A stretch of 64,000 nucleotides of DNA from Halorubellus salinus. GTDB taxonomy: Archaea > Halobacteriota > Halobacteria > Halobacteriales > Natrialbaceae. Positions within the stretch are counted from its first letter, which is position 1. Each line of letters begins with the position of its first letter. Both the position numbers and the translations under genes were made by a program. Positions 26,544-36,045 of this stretch are shown here, piece after piece. The stretch covers positions 47,999 through 111,998 of the forward strand of contig NZ_JAJCVI010000008.1 of NCBI RefSeq assembly GCF_020567525.1, written 5' to 3'. The notes under the pieces are model-generated. The model was not told the DNA's origin. It saw nothing but the letters and a program-made list of their open reading frames with translations, and did no database searches.

Positions 26544-27446
26544 ATGCACGCGACGATGGAGACCACGGTCGACGCGATCCTCGACGCCGTCGCCAGCGCC
26601 ACGCCCGACATCCGCGCGGGCCTCGTCGGTCGACGCAGCTATCAGGACACGGAGAACGAGAGCGGTGAACGCCAGCTCGCCGCGGACGTGTACGCCGACC
26701 AGCTCCTCGAGGAACGCCTCGGCGCCATCGACGGCGTCGTCGAGTACGCGAGCGAGGAACGCACGAGCGTGGTCGACGTCGGCGGTACCGACTCTGGCGA
26801 CTCCGCGGGCGTGGACGCCGCCGCCGAGGGCGCGCTCGCGGTAGCAGTCGACCCGCTCGACGGCTCGTCGAACCTCAAGTCGAACAACGCGATGGGGACC
26901 ATCCTCGCGGTGTACGACGACTCGATCCCGGCGTCGGGCCGCGAGCTCGTCGCGAGCGCGTTCGTCCTCTACGGCCCCATCACGACGATGACGGTCGCGC
27001 GAGACGACGAGGTCACCGAGTACGAGGTCGTCGACGGCGACCGCCGCGTCAGGAACGCCGACGTCACCATCCCGGACGACCCCGTCGTCTACGGGTTCGG
27101 CGGCCGCGTCCCCGACTGGCACGACGACTTCGACGCGTACGTTCGCGAGGTAGAGCAGGAGCTGAAGCTCCGGTACGGCGGCGCGATGATCGCGGACGTG
27201 AACCAGGTCATCGAGTACGGCGGCGTCTTCGCGTACCCCTCGCTGGAGTCGGCGCCCGACGGGAAGCTCCGCCTCCAGTTCGAGGGGAACCCGATCGGGC
27301 ACATCGTCGAGACCGCGGGCGGTGCGTCGAGCGACGGCACGCAGTCGCTCCTCGACGTCGAGCCGGACGGCGGCGTCCACCAGCGCGTCCCACTGCACGT
27401 GGGGAACGACGCACTCGTCGAACGGCTCGAAGCGGCGCTCGCCTGA
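26544..27446 (+). CDS. fbp: Fructose-1,6-bisphosphatase, class 1
   Basis: Dephosphorylates fructose 1,6-bisphosphate in gluconeogenesis, magnesium-dependent. 300 residues with the lithium-sensitive phosphatase signature VDPLDGSSN at 102-110, upstream glutamates at about 67 and 71, and the ADVNQVIEYGG and FEGNPIGHIVETAGG segments near the C-terminus. The ATG follows the aldolase stop immediately, so translation is probably coupled. Convergent with a winged-helix regulator gene seven bases downstream. Confidence 0.95.
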   Translation: MHATMETTVDAILDAVASATPDIRAGLVGRRSYQDTENESGERQLAADVYADQLLEERLGAIDGVVEYASEERTSVVDVGGTDSGDSAGVDAAAEGALAVAVDPLDGSSNLKSNNAMGTILAVYDDSIPASGRELVASAFVLYGPITTMTVARDDEVTEYEVVDGDRRVRNADVTIPDDPVVYGFGGRVPDWHDDFDAYVREVEQELKLRYGGAMIADVNQVIEYGGVFAYPSLESAPDGKLRLQFEGNPIGHIVETAGGASSDGTQSLLDVEPDGGVHQRVPLHVGNDALVERLEAALA

Positions 27447-27453
27447 CCCGGCG

Positions 27454-27768
27454 TCACTCGACGAGTTCCTTCCGGTACGTGACGTCGATGGTGAACCCGC
27501 CGTCCTCGAGCTGGAAGCACACCTCCTCGAGGTTCGTCTCGTACTCGCTGTAGTGGTTGCCGTCGGCGTCGATGTGCGTGCGTTCCTCGATGAGGTCGTA
27601 CTCCTCGAGCGCGTCGAGCCGGCGGTAGATCGTCGGTTCGGACTCGTCGGTGCGTTCGGCGAGCTCCTGGGCCGCCATCGGCTCGACGGACGTCAACGCC
27701 AGTATCTTGCGCGCGGTCTCGCGCTCGAACACGTCGAACAGGGTCTCGGCGTCCCACTCACCGGTCAC
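27454..27768 (-). CDS. Winged helix-turn-helix regulator (ArsR-like)
   Basis: 104 residues with a GTG start. A single winged-helix domain covers about residues 10-75: ILALTSVEPMAAQELAERTD then SEPTIYRRLDALEEYDLIEER, the recognition helix and wing of ArsR/HTH_20-type proteins. The rest is an acidic tail. The frame is open 27 codons further upstream, but the GTG at 27768 has a GCCTTTTTC patch centred 27 nt before it. It lies tail-to-tail with the aldolase-phosphatase operon; whether it regulates it is not shown by the sequence. Confidence 0.82.
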   Translation of the reverse strand: MTGEWDAETLFDVFERETARKILALTSVEPMAAQELAERTDESEPTIYRRLDALEEYDLIEERTHIDADGNHYSEYETNLEEVCFQLEDGGFTIDVTYRKELVE

Positions 27769-28006
27769 GTCCGGGCCACAGCGACCCGACACTGAAAAAG
27801 GCTCAGCCAAGCGGCGTCGACGGCCTCGGGCTCGCGGCCGCGGATTCACGGAACGAGAACGCGCGCCAGCAGCGAATCGACGCGCTCGTCGTGTCGACGT
27901 CGACGAACCACTGCGAGACGGCCCGAGAGGCCCGGGGACGGAACTTCACGGAACACAGTCCTGCCCGGACTCATACCGGGCTGGCGCCACGAGCACGAGG
28001 CACACG

Positions 28007-28303
28007 ATGGCGCAAGTGCACGAACACCAGGACTCGACCGAGTCCATCGACCGCTCGCTCGACCGTGAGACGCTCGGCGCGCTGCTCGTCAGACACCCGT
28101 GGGCCGTCCGCTTCCTCGTCCTCGAGACCGCCCTGCTCTCGCTCGCCGGCGTCATCCCGTTCGTCGGCGCGTCCCCCATGTACTACGTCGCGTTCGGGAT
28201 GTTGGTGTCGCTCGCAGTGCTCGCCGCCCTCGTCGCCGCCGTCCTCGCGCTCGGGGAGGCCATCAAGCGCGCGCGACGTGCTCTCCGGTATCGGACCGTC
28301 TGA
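28007..28303 (+). CDS. Small membrane protein, two helices
   Basis: 98 residues: an acidic start, then ALLVRHPWAVRFLVLETALLSLAGVIPF leading into helix 1 (about 35-55), a short loop, helix 2 (about 60-85), and a basic C-terminus RRALRYRTV. Not recognised. The ATG at 28007 is the first start consistent with the helices; upstream the frame is open but reads low-complexity arginine-rich sequence. The 238 bp between it and the regulator gene show no other gene. Confidence 0.66.
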   Translation: MAQVHEHQDSTESIDRSLDRETLGALLVRHPWAVRFLVLETALLSLAGVIPFVGASPMYYVAFGMLVSLAVLAALVAAVLALGEAIKRARRALRYRTV

Positions 28304-28380
28304 GCGAACGTGGTCGGGCGGCGAGAGTCGCCGCGACCGAAAGGGAAACCTTTCTCTCACCGCCGCGAGCAATCCCGGGC

Positions 28381-30126
28381 ATGAAGGTCCGAATCAGCGA
28401 CGGGGCGACCGAGGAGGAAGCCTCGGCCATCGCCGGCGCGCTCGCCGAACGCTTCGGCGACGACGTCGAGGTGTTCGTCGGCGACGCAGACGAGCCCGCG
28501 GCAGTCGAGGAGGCACCCGAGGACGCGACCGCGGAGACGCCCGCGGACGCCGGCGAGGTCGCCGCCGCCGTCGAGGACGAACTCGGCCCGACCGACCGCG
28601 AGGACGCCCTCTGGACGGAGATCGAGGAGATCCTCGAGGGCGGCCCGGAGAAGTACAAGGACCGCCTCTCCGAGCAGGGGAAGCTGTTCGTCCGCGACCG
28701 CATCGACCTCTGGTTCGGCGACGACGGGATGCTGTTCGAGGACGGGAAGTTCGCGGAGTTCGACAACGAGGACCAGATCCCCGCGGACGGCCTCATCACG
28801 GGGGCCGCGGACTTCGAGGGCCGCGACGTTCACTTCATGGCGAACGACTTCACCGTGAAGGCGGGGTCGATGGCGGGGAAGGGCGTCGAGAAGTTCCTCC
28901 GCATGCAACAGCGCGCGCTCAAGACCGCCAAGCCCGTGCTGTACCTGATGGACTCCTCGGGGGGTCGCATCGACCAGCAGACGGGGTTCTTCGCGAACCG
29001 CGAGGGCATCGGGAAGTACTACTACAATCACTCGATGCTCTCCGGGCGCGTCCCGCAGGTCTGCGTGCTCTACGGGCCGTGTATCGCCGGCGCAGCGTAC
29101 ACGCCGGTGTTCGCTGACTTCACCGTGATGGTCGAGGGGATGAGCGCGATGGCGATCGCGAGCCCGCGGATGGTGAAGATGGTGACCGGCGAGGATATCT
29201 CGATGCAGGACCTCGGTGGCGCGCACGTGCACGCCGAGGAGTCCGGGAGCGCGGACCTCGTCGCCGAGGACGAGGAGCACGCGCGCGAACTCGTCGCCGA
29301 CCTCGTGAGCTACCTCCCGAACAACAGCGACGAGAAGCCCCCGAAGACCGAGGGCACGCCCCCGAAGAAGTCCCCCAAGGGTATCGACGAAGTGATCCCG
29401 CAGGAGCCGAATCGCGGGTACGACATCCGCGACCTCATCGACCGCGTCGTCGACGCGGACTCGTTCTTCGAACTCCAGCCTGACTACGGCGCGGAGATCG
29501 TCACGGGCTACGCCAGAATCGACGGCCGCACGGTCGGTATCGTCGCGAACAATCCCGCCCAGCGCGCCGGCGCTATCTTCCCGGACGCGGCGGAGAAGGC
29601 CGCGGAGTTCATCTGGAAGTCAGACGCGTTCAACGTCCCGCTGCTGTACCTCGCCGACACGCCCGGGTTCATGGCGGGGTCGGGCGTCGAGAAGGACGCC
29701 ATCCTCGAGAAGGGCAAGAAGATGATCTACGCGACGTCGTCGGCGACCGTCCCGAAGCAGTGCGTGGTCGTCCGGAAGGCGTACGGCGCGGGCATCTACG
29801 CGATGAGCGGACCGGCGTACGACCCCGAGTCCACGATCGCGCTGCCGAGCGGCGAGATCGCGATCATGGGGCCGGAGGCCGCGATCAACGCGGTGTACGC
29901 GAACAAGCTGAACGACATCGACGACCCCGAGGAGCGCGCCGAGCGCGAGGCGGAGCTCCGCGAGGAGTACCGCGAGGACATCGACGTGCATCGGATGGCG
30001 AGCGAGGTCGTCATCGACGAGATCGTGCCGCCGAGCACGCTCCGGGAGGAGCTCGAGAACCGGTTCGCGTTCTACGAGACCGTCGAGAAGGACCTCCCGG
30101 ACAAGAAACACGGCACCGTCATCTGA
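28381..30126 (+). CDS. pccB: Acyl-CoA (propionyl/acetyl-CoA) carboxylase, carboxyltransferase subunit
   Basis: Transfers the carboxyl group from biotin to an acyl-CoA, probably propionyl-CoA giving methylmalonyl-CoA. 581 residues: an unusual acidic N-terminal extension of ~75 residues, then the two crotonase-like halves of a carboxyltransferase (about 80-320 and 345-560). Seen are the first oxyanion loop region SGRVPQVCVLYGPCIAGAA, GGAHVHAEESGSAD, the second-half loop ADTPGFMAGSG and KAYGAGIYAMSG. The biotin carboxylase and carrier subunits are not in the window. A CCTTTCT patch lies at about -30. The neighbours include other CoA-ester enzymes. Confidence 0.92.
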   Translation: MKVRISDGATEEEASAIAGALAERFGDDVEVFVGDADEPAAVEEAPEDATAETPADAGEVAAAVEDELGPTDREDALWTEIEEILEGGPEKYKDRLSEQGKLFVRDRIDLWFGDDGMLFEDGKFAEFDNEDQIPADGLITGAADFEGRDVHFMANDFTVKAGSMAGKGVEKFLRMQQRALKTAKPVLYLMDSSGGRIDQQTGFFANREGIGKYYYNHSMLSGRVPQVCVLYGPCIAGAAYTPVFADFTVMVEGMSAMAIASPRMVKMVTGEDISMQDLGGAHVHAEESGSADLVAEDEEHARELVADLVSYLPNNSDEKPPKTEGTPPKKSPKGIDEVIPQEPNRGYDIRDLIDRVVDADSFFELQPDYGAEIVTGYARIDGRTVGIVANNPAQRAGAIFPDAAEKAAEFIWKSDAFNVPLLYLADTPGFMAGSGVEKDAILEKGKKMIYATSSATVPKQCVVVRKAYGAGIYAMSGPAYDPESTIALPSGEIAIMGPEAAINAVYANKLNDIDDPEERAEREAELREEYREDIDVHRMASEVVIDEIVPPSTLREELENRFAFYETVEKDLPDKKHGTVI

Positions 30127-30226
30127 CCCGTCCGCACCACGACCAACTTCGGCTGTCGCGTGGTTTCCAGTTACTACCAGAACAACTAGGCCGTGGGTTC
30201 ACCACGGGCAACCCGTAGGTCCGGGT

Positions 30227-30835
30227 ATGGAACGCAGAACGATGCTCGGAGCGGTTGGTGCGTCGACACTCGCGGCCTTCGGTGGCTGCCTCAGCAGTAT
30301 CGCCGGCGCCAGCACTGGCACGCTCGCGACGCGCGTCAGCGACCGACCCGGCGACATCGAGGACTTCGAGTCCTGCGTCGTCACCGTCGTCGAACTCGAC
30401 GTGATGCCCGCTGGCGACGACGCGGAACTGGAGACCATCGACGTCGCGGACGGCGACGTCGACCTGACCGAGGTCAAGGGCGACAGGTCCCAGCTCGTGA
30501 ACGAGGCCGACCTCGACACGGGCGACTACGACTGGCTGCGCGTGACCATCGACGGTGCCGTCGACGCGACGCTCGCCGACGGCGGCGGCGACGCCGAGGT
30601 GAAGGTGCCGAGCGACGGCCTGAAGCTGAACAAGGCCTTCGAGATTCGAGAAGGCGAGACGACGTCGTTCACCGCGGACTTCACGCCGGTGAAGCGAGGG
30701 CAGGCCGCCTCCTACAACATCCAGCCGGTCACGCAGGAGGTCACGGTCACCTACGAGGACGAGGCGTCGAGCACCGAGTCGACGACGAACAGCACTGGCT
30801 CGTCCACGAACAGCAGCGAGACGACGTCGGCCTGA
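30227..30835 (+). CDS. Tat lipoprotein with DUF4382-like domain
   Basis: 202 residues. N-terminal MERRTMLGAVG...GGCLSS is a Tat signal with lipobox Cys at about 21. The mature domain (about 35-165) begins LATRVSDRPGDIEDFESCVVTV and ends TQEVTVTYEDE, the pattern of DUF4382 surface proteins. The last ~30 residues are a Ser/Thr-rich stalk. A probable surface or cell-wall-facing lipoprotein; the ligand is unknown. No clear TATA at -28; the start is fixed by the signal peptide. Confidence 0.8.
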   Translation: MERRTMLGAVGASTLAAFGGCLSSIAGASTGTLATRVSDRPGDIEDFESCVVTVVELDVMPAGDDAELETIDVADGDVDLTEVKGDRSQLVNEADLDTGDYDWLRVTIDGAVDATLADGGGDAEVKVPSDGLKLNKAFEIREGETTSFTADFTPVKRGQAASYNIQPVTQEVTVTYEDEASSTESTTNSTGSSTNSSETTSA

Positions 30836-30930
30836 CGGCGGAGCCGTATCCGTCGCCGTCGGACGGACGGTGCGGTCTGGCGACTGCGTCGCGTCGTCTA
30901 ATCGACGACTTGCGGTGCGAGGTCTCGTTC

Positions 30931-31359
30931 TCACTCGGCGAGTTCGTCGACGAGGACGACGAGTGCGAGCGCGATGAGGCCGACGTCGCGCGCGAGCACG
31001 TCCCCGAACGCGCCAGTCGTCAGCCACACGACCGCGAGGTAGCACGTCGTCGCGGCGAGCGAGACGGTGGCGACGAACGCCGCGAACGCGACGGCGCGGT
31101 CCGCGAGCAGTGCCCCGCCGAACGCGAGTTCGAGGTAGCCGTTCGCGAGCATGAACAGCGTCGGCGAGACGACGAGCCACGGCGCGAGCCAGTCCGTGAC
31201 GTACACCGTCCAGCCCGCGGGGTCGACGAGCTTGTGCGCACCCGCAGCGACGAGCATCGCGCCCAGCCCCCAGCGCGCGAGCGTCGGGGACGACGGAGCA
31301 GGTGCCACGGCCTTCCGCGCCAGCGCGCGGACCGCGTCCAGTCGGTCCGAGCGCGTCAT
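30931..31359 (-). CDS. DoxX-family membrane protein
   Basis: 142 residues with four hydrophobic helices: about 28-45 (RWGLGAMLVAAGAHKLVDP), 55-75, 80-105 and 115-138. The first-helix pattern with G-x-H-K and the LANGYLELAFGGALL motif are typical of DoxX-like proteins, small membrane components linked to quinone or redox functions. The ATG overlaps the stop of the MaoC gene by one base (TGATG), so it is translated from the MaoC transcript. Confidence 0.8.
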   Translation of the reverse strand: MTRSDRLDAVRALARKAVAPAPSSPTLARWGLGAMLVAAGAHKLVDPAGWTVYVTDWLAPWLVVSPTLFMLANGYLELAFGGALLADRAVAFAAFVATVSLAATTCYLAVVWLTTGAFGDVLARDVGLIALALVVLVDELAE

Positions 31360-31871
31360 CACTCGGCGTGCTCGCGCTTCAGCGACAGGACCGTGCGCTC
31401 GAACTCGCACGCGAGCAGTTCCTCGGCACTCCCCGCGTGCTCGTCGTCGGTCGCGTCCACGAGGCGGTCCTCGTCGGCGTCGACGACGAACGCTTCGACG
31501 CGCATCGTCACGAGCCCGCGCTCGCCCGAGCTCGTCTCGCGTTTGTCAGTGACCGTCGACTGCACGCGGATGGTGTCGCCGTGGAACACCGGGTTCGGGT
31601 GCTCGACGTCGTCGTAACTGAGGTTCGCGACGATCGTGCCGTCGGTGGTCTCGGGGATGGTGATGCCGACCGCGAGCGACATCGTGTAGAGGCCGTTCAC
31701 GAGGCGCTGCCCGAACTGGGTGTCGGCGGTGAAGTCCTCGTCGAGGTGCAGCGGCTGCTGGTTCATGGTCATGTCGCAGAACCGCTGGTTGTCGCTCTCG
31801 GAGACCGTACGGCGGCGTCGATGCTCGATGGTCTGGCCCTCCTCGAACTCCTCGTAGTACAGTCCCGGCAT
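31359..31871 (-). CDS. MaoC-family hot-dog dehydratase
   Basis: Probable (R)-specific hydratase acting on an enoyl-CoA. 170 residues, a single hot-dog fold. The hydratase-type segment FGQRLVNGLYTMSLAVG is present, but the usual Asp-x4-His of R-hydratases is only partly recognisable (NQQPLHLDEDFTADTQFG). The ATG at 31871 has a CGTACTTGG patch at -28; an open frame upstream has no resemblance. Cotranscribed with a DoxX protein. About 3 kb away lies a CitE-like lyase; MaoC and CitE proteins often work together on mesaconyl- or methylmalyl-CoA, which is a hint only. Confidence 0.87.
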   Translation of the reverse strand: MPGLYYEEFEEGQTIEHRRRRTVSESDNQRFCDMTMNQQPLHLDEDFTADTQFGQRLVNGLYTMSLAVGITIPETTDGTIVANLSYDDVEHPNPVFHGDTIRVQSTVTDKRETSSGERGLVTMRVEAFVVDADEDRLVDATDDEHAGSAEELLACEFERTVLSLKREHAE

Positions 31872-32028
31872 ACGAGGACGAGCGACCACCGCAGCCAAGT
31901 ACGATTCGGTTTCTCGAACGACCCACCCCGTCGGCGAGCACCGGCGGGATCGACGATCCGGGCGGAGACCCATTGACGTAGGTCGGTTGCTTACCGTGGC
32001 CAGGCGATTCGGTCGGGACGTAGAACGC

Positions 32029-32724
32029 ATGAACGTCGCCACAGGAACGCTCTCGAAGACTGCGCTCGCATTGGTCCTCGCGCTGTCGGTCGTCGCCGGG
32101 ACGGCCGCCGCCGCGAGCGACGCATCCATCGACGCCGGTAGCGCCGAGCCCGGCGTCACCACGACGCACGCCGTGACGGTCACGGTCGGTGCTGACTCCG
32201 CCGGCTCGTGGAACAGCCTCGCGGTGAACTACTCCGGCACCGGCGCCGACCTCGGGAACGTCGGGCAGGGCGACGTCGCGAAGATCGGTATCGACCGCGG
32301 CGACGACGCCACCGGCACGACCGTCGACGTGAACGTCTCGGACGACCTCTCGTCGGTCTCGGCGGCGAACAACGGGGAGACGCTCCGCGTCGGCCTCGGC
32401 GGTAGCTACGAACTGAACGAGGGCGACGAGGTCGTCGTCGTCTACGAGGACGCGGTCAACCCCGCGGAGAGCGGGGAGTTCGACGTCGGGATGGACGTGA
32501 ACTACCAGTCCAGCGGTGGCGAAGCGGCGACGACGCTTCCGGTCGGCTCGACGGACGACGACGCGAGCACGACCGAGATGGACGACTCCACGGAGATGGA
32601 CGACGGTGACGCCGAGGACGGCGAGTCGACGACGGACGCCTCCGGCGGGTCGCCCGGGTTCGGCGTCGCCGCTGTCGCGGCAGCCGTCGCCGGTCTCGCG
32701 CTCGTCGCACGCACGCGGAACTGA
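32029..32724 (+). CDS. Secreted PGF-CTERM surface protein
   Basis: 231 residues: a signal peptide (about 1-28, ending TAAAAS), a beta-rich ectodomain of ~130 residues with an NYSGTG sequon, an acidic Thr/Asp stalk (about 165-203) and a C-terminal SGGSPGFG followed by a hydrophobic helix and ARTRN. The PGF-helix-basic tail is the PGF-CTERM signal processed by archaeosortase A, after which the protein is lipid-anchored at the cell surface. A TGCTTACC patch lies about 38 nt upstream. Ligand unknown. Confidence 0.84.
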   Translation: MNVATGTLSKTALALVLALSVVAGTAAAASDASIDAGSAEPGVTTTHAVTVTVGADSAGSWNSLAVNYSGTGADLGNVGQGDVAKIGIDRGDDATGTTVDVNVSDDLSSVSAANNGETLRVGLGGSYELNEGDEVVVVYEDAVNPAESGEFDVGMDVNYQSSGGEAATTLPVGSTDDDASTTEMDDSTEMDDGDAEDGESTTDASGGSPGFGVAAVAAAVAGLALVARTRN

Positions 32725-32812
32725 CGCGCGCACCTGAGCGCTCGCGTCGCCGCACGCTTCTCGTCGCCGACGGCTCCACGCGTGCGCCCCTACTCGGAGA
32801 ACGCGTGCTTGG

Positions 32813-33070
32813 CTAGCCGTCGCCTTCCGACTGGTAGGGTTCGCCGACGGCTTCCCGGGGGAGGAACGCGAAGACCTCGCTCGCGAGCTCGCTGGCGCTC
32901 TCGAAGTGCGTGACGCTCGAATCGCTGAGGACCTCCTCGACCGTTACCTCGCCGTCGGCGAGCTGGAGCCGTAGCTCGCCGTAGCTGTCGAGGACGTCGT
33001 CCCGGTCGGTCGGATAGTCGATGTCGTCGATGGCCGCATCCAGTTCGCTGAGTTTGACGCTATCTCGCAT
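32813..33070 (-). CDS. Small acidic protein (DUF5789-like)
   Basis: 85 residues, soluble and acidic, with the pattern LSELDAAIDDIDYPTDRDDVLDSYGELRLQ and a C-terminal half resembling small haloarchaeal DUF2795/DUF5789 proteins. Function unknown. A GGCTAAGT patch is centred 28 nt before the ATG on the same strand. It is divergent from gdhB across 284 bp, which contain AT-rich patches at about 33184-33205 and no visible gene. Confidence 0.75.
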   Translation of the reverse strand: MRDSVKLSELDAAIDDIDYPTDRDDVLDSYGELRLQLADGEVTVEEVLSDSSVTHFESASELASEVFAFLPREAVGEPYQSEGDG

Positions 33071-33354
33071 ACTATCTATACGCTCCCGACCGACTTAGCC
33101 ATGCGTGGCCTTCTCAACCAGGGACGGAGGCCGGAGGTGGCGTGGTACCAGTCCACGATGGCAGATACTGGCACGACCCGAATCCTTATCACAAGGGTTA
33201 ACTCGGAGAGCGGGGTAGCCCGATGCGATGCCCGGCGTCGCACCAGACGCGTATCCGACGCCGGCAGTTCTCGGCGCGGCGTGTGCGAACCCTTCGCATG
33301 GCAGGTCGGTCGGTTACCGTTCCGGAGCACGCACGCCGCGCCAGAGGTGACCAC

Positions 33355-34635
33355 ATGGCCACAGCCACCGATACCAAACCCGACGACACCGACGAAGAGA
33401 CCGCCCTCGAAACAGCGCGCCGCCAGCTCGCACGCGCCGCCGCGCACCTCGACGTGGACGACGGCGTCATCGAACGCCTCGAACACCCCGACCGCGTCCA
33501 GCGCGTGAGCGTCCCGCTCGAACGCGACGACGGCTCCTGGGAGGTGTACACGGGCTACCGCGCACAGCACGACAGCGTCCGCGGCCCGTTCAAGGGCGGC
33601 CTGCGCTTCCACCCCGATGTCAGCGAGGACGAGTGCATCGGCCTCTCGATGTGGATGACCTGGAAGTGCGCCGTCATGGACCTGCCCTTCGGCGGCGGGA
33701 AGGGCGGCATCGTCGTCGACCCGAAGGACCTCAGCGAGGACGAGGTCGAACGCCTCACGCGCCGGTTCGCGGAGGAACTCCGGGACTCCATCGGCCCGAA
33801 CCACGACATCCCCGCGCCCGACATGGGCACCGGCCCCCAGGAGATGGCGTGGTTCATGGACGCGTACTCGATGCAGGAAGGCGAGACGACGCCCGGCGTC
33901 GTCACCGGGAAACCCCCCGTCGTCGGCGGGAGCTACGGCCGCGAGAAGGCGCCCGGTCGCTCCGTCGGCATCGTCGCGAAGGAAGCGATCGAGTACTACG
34001 ACTACGACCTCGACGACGTCACCGTCGCCGTCCAGGGCTTCGGGAGCGTCGGCGCGAACGCCGCGCGGTACCTCGACGACCGCGGCGCGGACGTCGTCGC
34101 CGTCAGCGACGTCGACGGTGCCATCTACGACCCCGACGGGCTCGACACGCGCGACGTCCAGGACCACGACGAACGCCCCGGGATGGTCTCCGGCTACGGG
34201 AACGCCGAGTCGCTCGAGAACGCCGAACTGCTCGAACTCGACGTCGACGTCCTCATCCCGGCCGCCGTCGGGAACGTCATCACCGCCGACAACGTCAACG
34301 ACGTCCGAGCGGACATCGTCGTCGAGGGCGCGAACGGCCCGACGACCAGCGCCGCCGACCGCGTCCTCGAAGAACGCGGCGTCGAGGTCATCCCGGACAT
34401 CCTCGCGAACGCGGGCGGCGTCACCGTGAGCTACTTCGAGTGGCTGCAGGACATCAACCGCCGGAAGTGGAGCCTCGAACGCGTCAACGAGGAACTGGAG
34501 ACTGAGATGCTGAAGGCGTGGGACGCGGTGCGCGAGGAGGTCGAGGCCCGGGACTGCACGTGGCGCGACGCCGCGTACGTCGTCGCCCTCTCACGGGTCG
34601 CCGACGCGCACGAGGCGCGCGGTCTCTGGCCCTGA
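33355..34635 (+). CDS. gdhB: Glutamate dehydrogenase (paralogue 1)
   Basis: Interconverts glutamate and 2-oxoglutarate plus ammonia. 426 residues. The substrate domain has the catalytic lysine in PFGGGKGG (K116), KGGLRFHP, and the catalytic Asp in [12 protein letters not shown]. The dinucleotide domain has VQGFGSVG. It ends like other haloarchaeal enzymes. The ATG at 33355 gives a normal N-terminus; the frame is open 44 codons upstream without family resemblance. The TATA-like patch nearest is at about -39, and a stronger one lies near 33197, so a leader of ~130 nt is possible. A second GDH follows 1.4 kb downstream. Confidence 0.95.
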   Translation: MATATDTKPDDTDEETALETARRQLARAAAHLDVDDGVIERLEHPDRVQRVSVPLERDDGSWEVYTGYRAQHDSVRGPFKGGLRFHPDVSEDECIGLSMWMTWKCAVMDLPFGGGKGGIVVDPKDLSEDEVERLTRRFAEELRDSIGPNHDIPAPDMGTGPQEMAWFMDAYSMQEGETTPGVVTGKPPVVGGSYGREKAPGRSVGIVAKEAIEYYDYDLDDVTVAVQGFGSVGANAARYLDDRGADVVAVSDVDGAIYDPDGLDTRDVQDHDERPGMVSGYGNAESLENAELLELDVDVLIPAAVGNVITADNVNDVRADIVVEGANGPTTSAADRVLEERGVEVIPDILANAGGVTVSYFEWLQDINRRKWSLERVNEELETEMLKAWDAVREEVEARDCTWRDAAYVVALSRVADAHEARGLWP

Positions 34636-34675
34636 CCGCGGGTACGCGTCGACCGTCTCCTCGCCGGGGCGACGC

Positions 34676-34807
34676 TCACTCCTCGTCCGATTCGTCGCCG
34701 TCGTCGCCGTCGTCCTCGAGCGCTTCGATACCGGTGAGTCGCACGACGAGCGAGCTGACGCCGCTGACGATGACGTCCCGCGGCCGACTGAGGAGCATGT
34801 TGGTCAT
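34676..34807 (-). CDS. 43-residue protein, function unknown
   Basis: A short frame with a hydrophobic or amphipathic centre (PRDVIVSGVSSLVVRLTGIEALE) and an acidic tail of Asp/Glu. A TATA-like GATATATCC lies on the same strand at about 34858-34866, giving a ~30-nt leader to the ATG at 34807. No family recognised. Codon use is like the neighbours. It could also be part of a longer frame opening at 34942, whose N-terminal part is arginine-rich and unconvincing. Confidence 0.5.
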   Translation of the reverse strand: MTNMLLSRPRDVIVSGVSSLVVRLTGIEALEDDGDDGDESDEE

Positions 34808-34971
34808 GACCTCGCGGCGAGAACTGTCGAGCACGTCGTATCGTACCGGCAGCGGACGGATATATCTGCTTGCTCGAACGACACCCGAGCGTCGCTCCCG
34901 ACGAAGTCGAGTCGACTCGGGGGCGCGTCGAACCGCGGACACTTACGGCGGTCCGCGACGCACGGGGTCGT

Positions 34972-35859
34972 ATGACTCGACGTAGCGTGCTGTTCTCGCC
35001 GGGGGACCGACCGGAACTGATGCGGAAGGCGCCCGCGACGGGCGCGGACGTCGTCGTGTTCGACCTCGAGGACGCCGTCGCGCCCGCCCGGAAGCACGAG
35101 GCGCGCGAGGCGGTCGCGGCCGTCCTCACGGACGAGGCGTTCGACCCGGACTGCGAGGTGTGCGTGCGCGTCAACCCCGTCGCTGACGACGACGCTGCGA
35201 GCGGGACGGACGCGGACGTTGCGACCGCCGAAGCCGACGTGGACGCGCTCGAACCGCACCTCGAGGACGCGCGACTGGACGCGTTCATGCTCCCGAAGTG
35301 CGCGAGCGGCGACGACGTCCGGAGCTTCGACTACCTCTTCCCGCGCGAGACCCCGCCCGTGCTCGCGCTCGTCGAGAGTGCGAGCGGCGTGCTGCACGCC
35401 GAATCCATCGGGAACGCGGACGGCACCGACGCGCTCGTCTTCGGCGCCGAGGACCTCTCCGCGGACGTCGGCGCCACCCGAACGAGCGACGGGACCGAGG
35501 TGCTGTACGCCCGCGAGCACGTCGTGCTCGCCGCCGCGAGCGCCGACGTGGACGCCATCGACACCGTCTACACGGACTTCTCGGACACCGAAGGCCTCCG
35601 CGAGGAGACCGCGTTCGCCATCCAGCTGGGATACGACGGGAAGATGGCCATCCATCCCTCGCAGGTCGACCCCATCAACGACGCGTTCACGCCCGACGCC
35701 GAGGACGTCGACTGGGCCGAGCGCGTCCTGGACGCGAAAGCCGACGCGGACGCCGAGGGCCGCGGCGTCTTCCAGGTTGACGGCGAGATGATCGACGCGC
35801 CGCTCGTCGCACAGGCCCAACGCATCGTCGACCGCGCTCGCGCCGCCGACGACGACTAA
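34972..35859 (+). CDS. CitE-like CoA lyase (HpcH/HpaI family)
   Basis: Probable lyase of malyl-CoA, beta-methylmalyl-CoA or citramalyl-CoA. 295 residues. Seen are RSVLFSPGDRPELM at the N-terminus, the metal-site region VFDLEDAVAP (about 29-38), CVRVNPV, the substrate-side LPKCASGDD, and LVESASGVLHA with its metal-binding Glu, then GAEDLSADVG. The C-terminal MAIHPSQVDPIN matches CitE proteins. ACACTTACG at -28 supports the ATG at 34972. It lies between two glutamate dehydrogenase genes and near MaoC and a propionyl-CoA carboxylase subunit, a set partly overlapping the methylaspartate cycle. Confidence 0.9.
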   Translation: MTRRSVLFSPGDRPELMRKAPATGADVVVFDLEDAVAPARKHEAREAVAAVLTDEAFDPDCEVCVRVNPVADDDAASGTDADVATAEADVDALEPHLEDARLDAFMLPKCASGDDVRSFDYLFPRETPPVLALVESASGVLHAESIGNADGTDALVFGAEDLSADVGATRTSDGTEVLYAREHVVLAAASADVDAIDTVYTDFSDTEGLREETAFAIQLGYDGKMAIHPSQVDPINDAFTPDAEDVDWAERVLDAKADADAEGRGVFQVDGEMIDAPLVAQAQRIVDRARAADDD

Positions 35860-35942
35860 GCACGGGCGCCCGCGCCGCCGAAGACGCCCGAACGCGGACT
35901 CGCCGGCGGACCATCCGGTGAACCCGGCAATCCACGACCCAA

Positions 35943-36022
35943 TCGTGCTAGCACGACTCATATAAGGAGCCTTCATTGGCTATAAGTCGTATTCAGTCCT
36001 ATAATTCCGCCACGCTTAACCC
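35943..36022 (+). promoter_or_regulatory. gdhA upstream region: palindrome and stacked TATA-like boxes
   Basis: A perfect 14-bp palindrome tcgtgctagcacga lies at 35943-35956. Downstream are four TATA-like patches, atataagg near 35964, ctataagt near 35982, ctataatt near 36002 and gcttaacc near 36016, about 82, 64, 44 and 30 nt before the gdhA ATG. The region is much richer in AT than its surroundings. It suggests several start sites and a dyad-binding regulator; both are inference. Confidence 0.5.
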
Positions 36023-36045
36023 GGGGCTTCGAGTTTCTTCACTCG

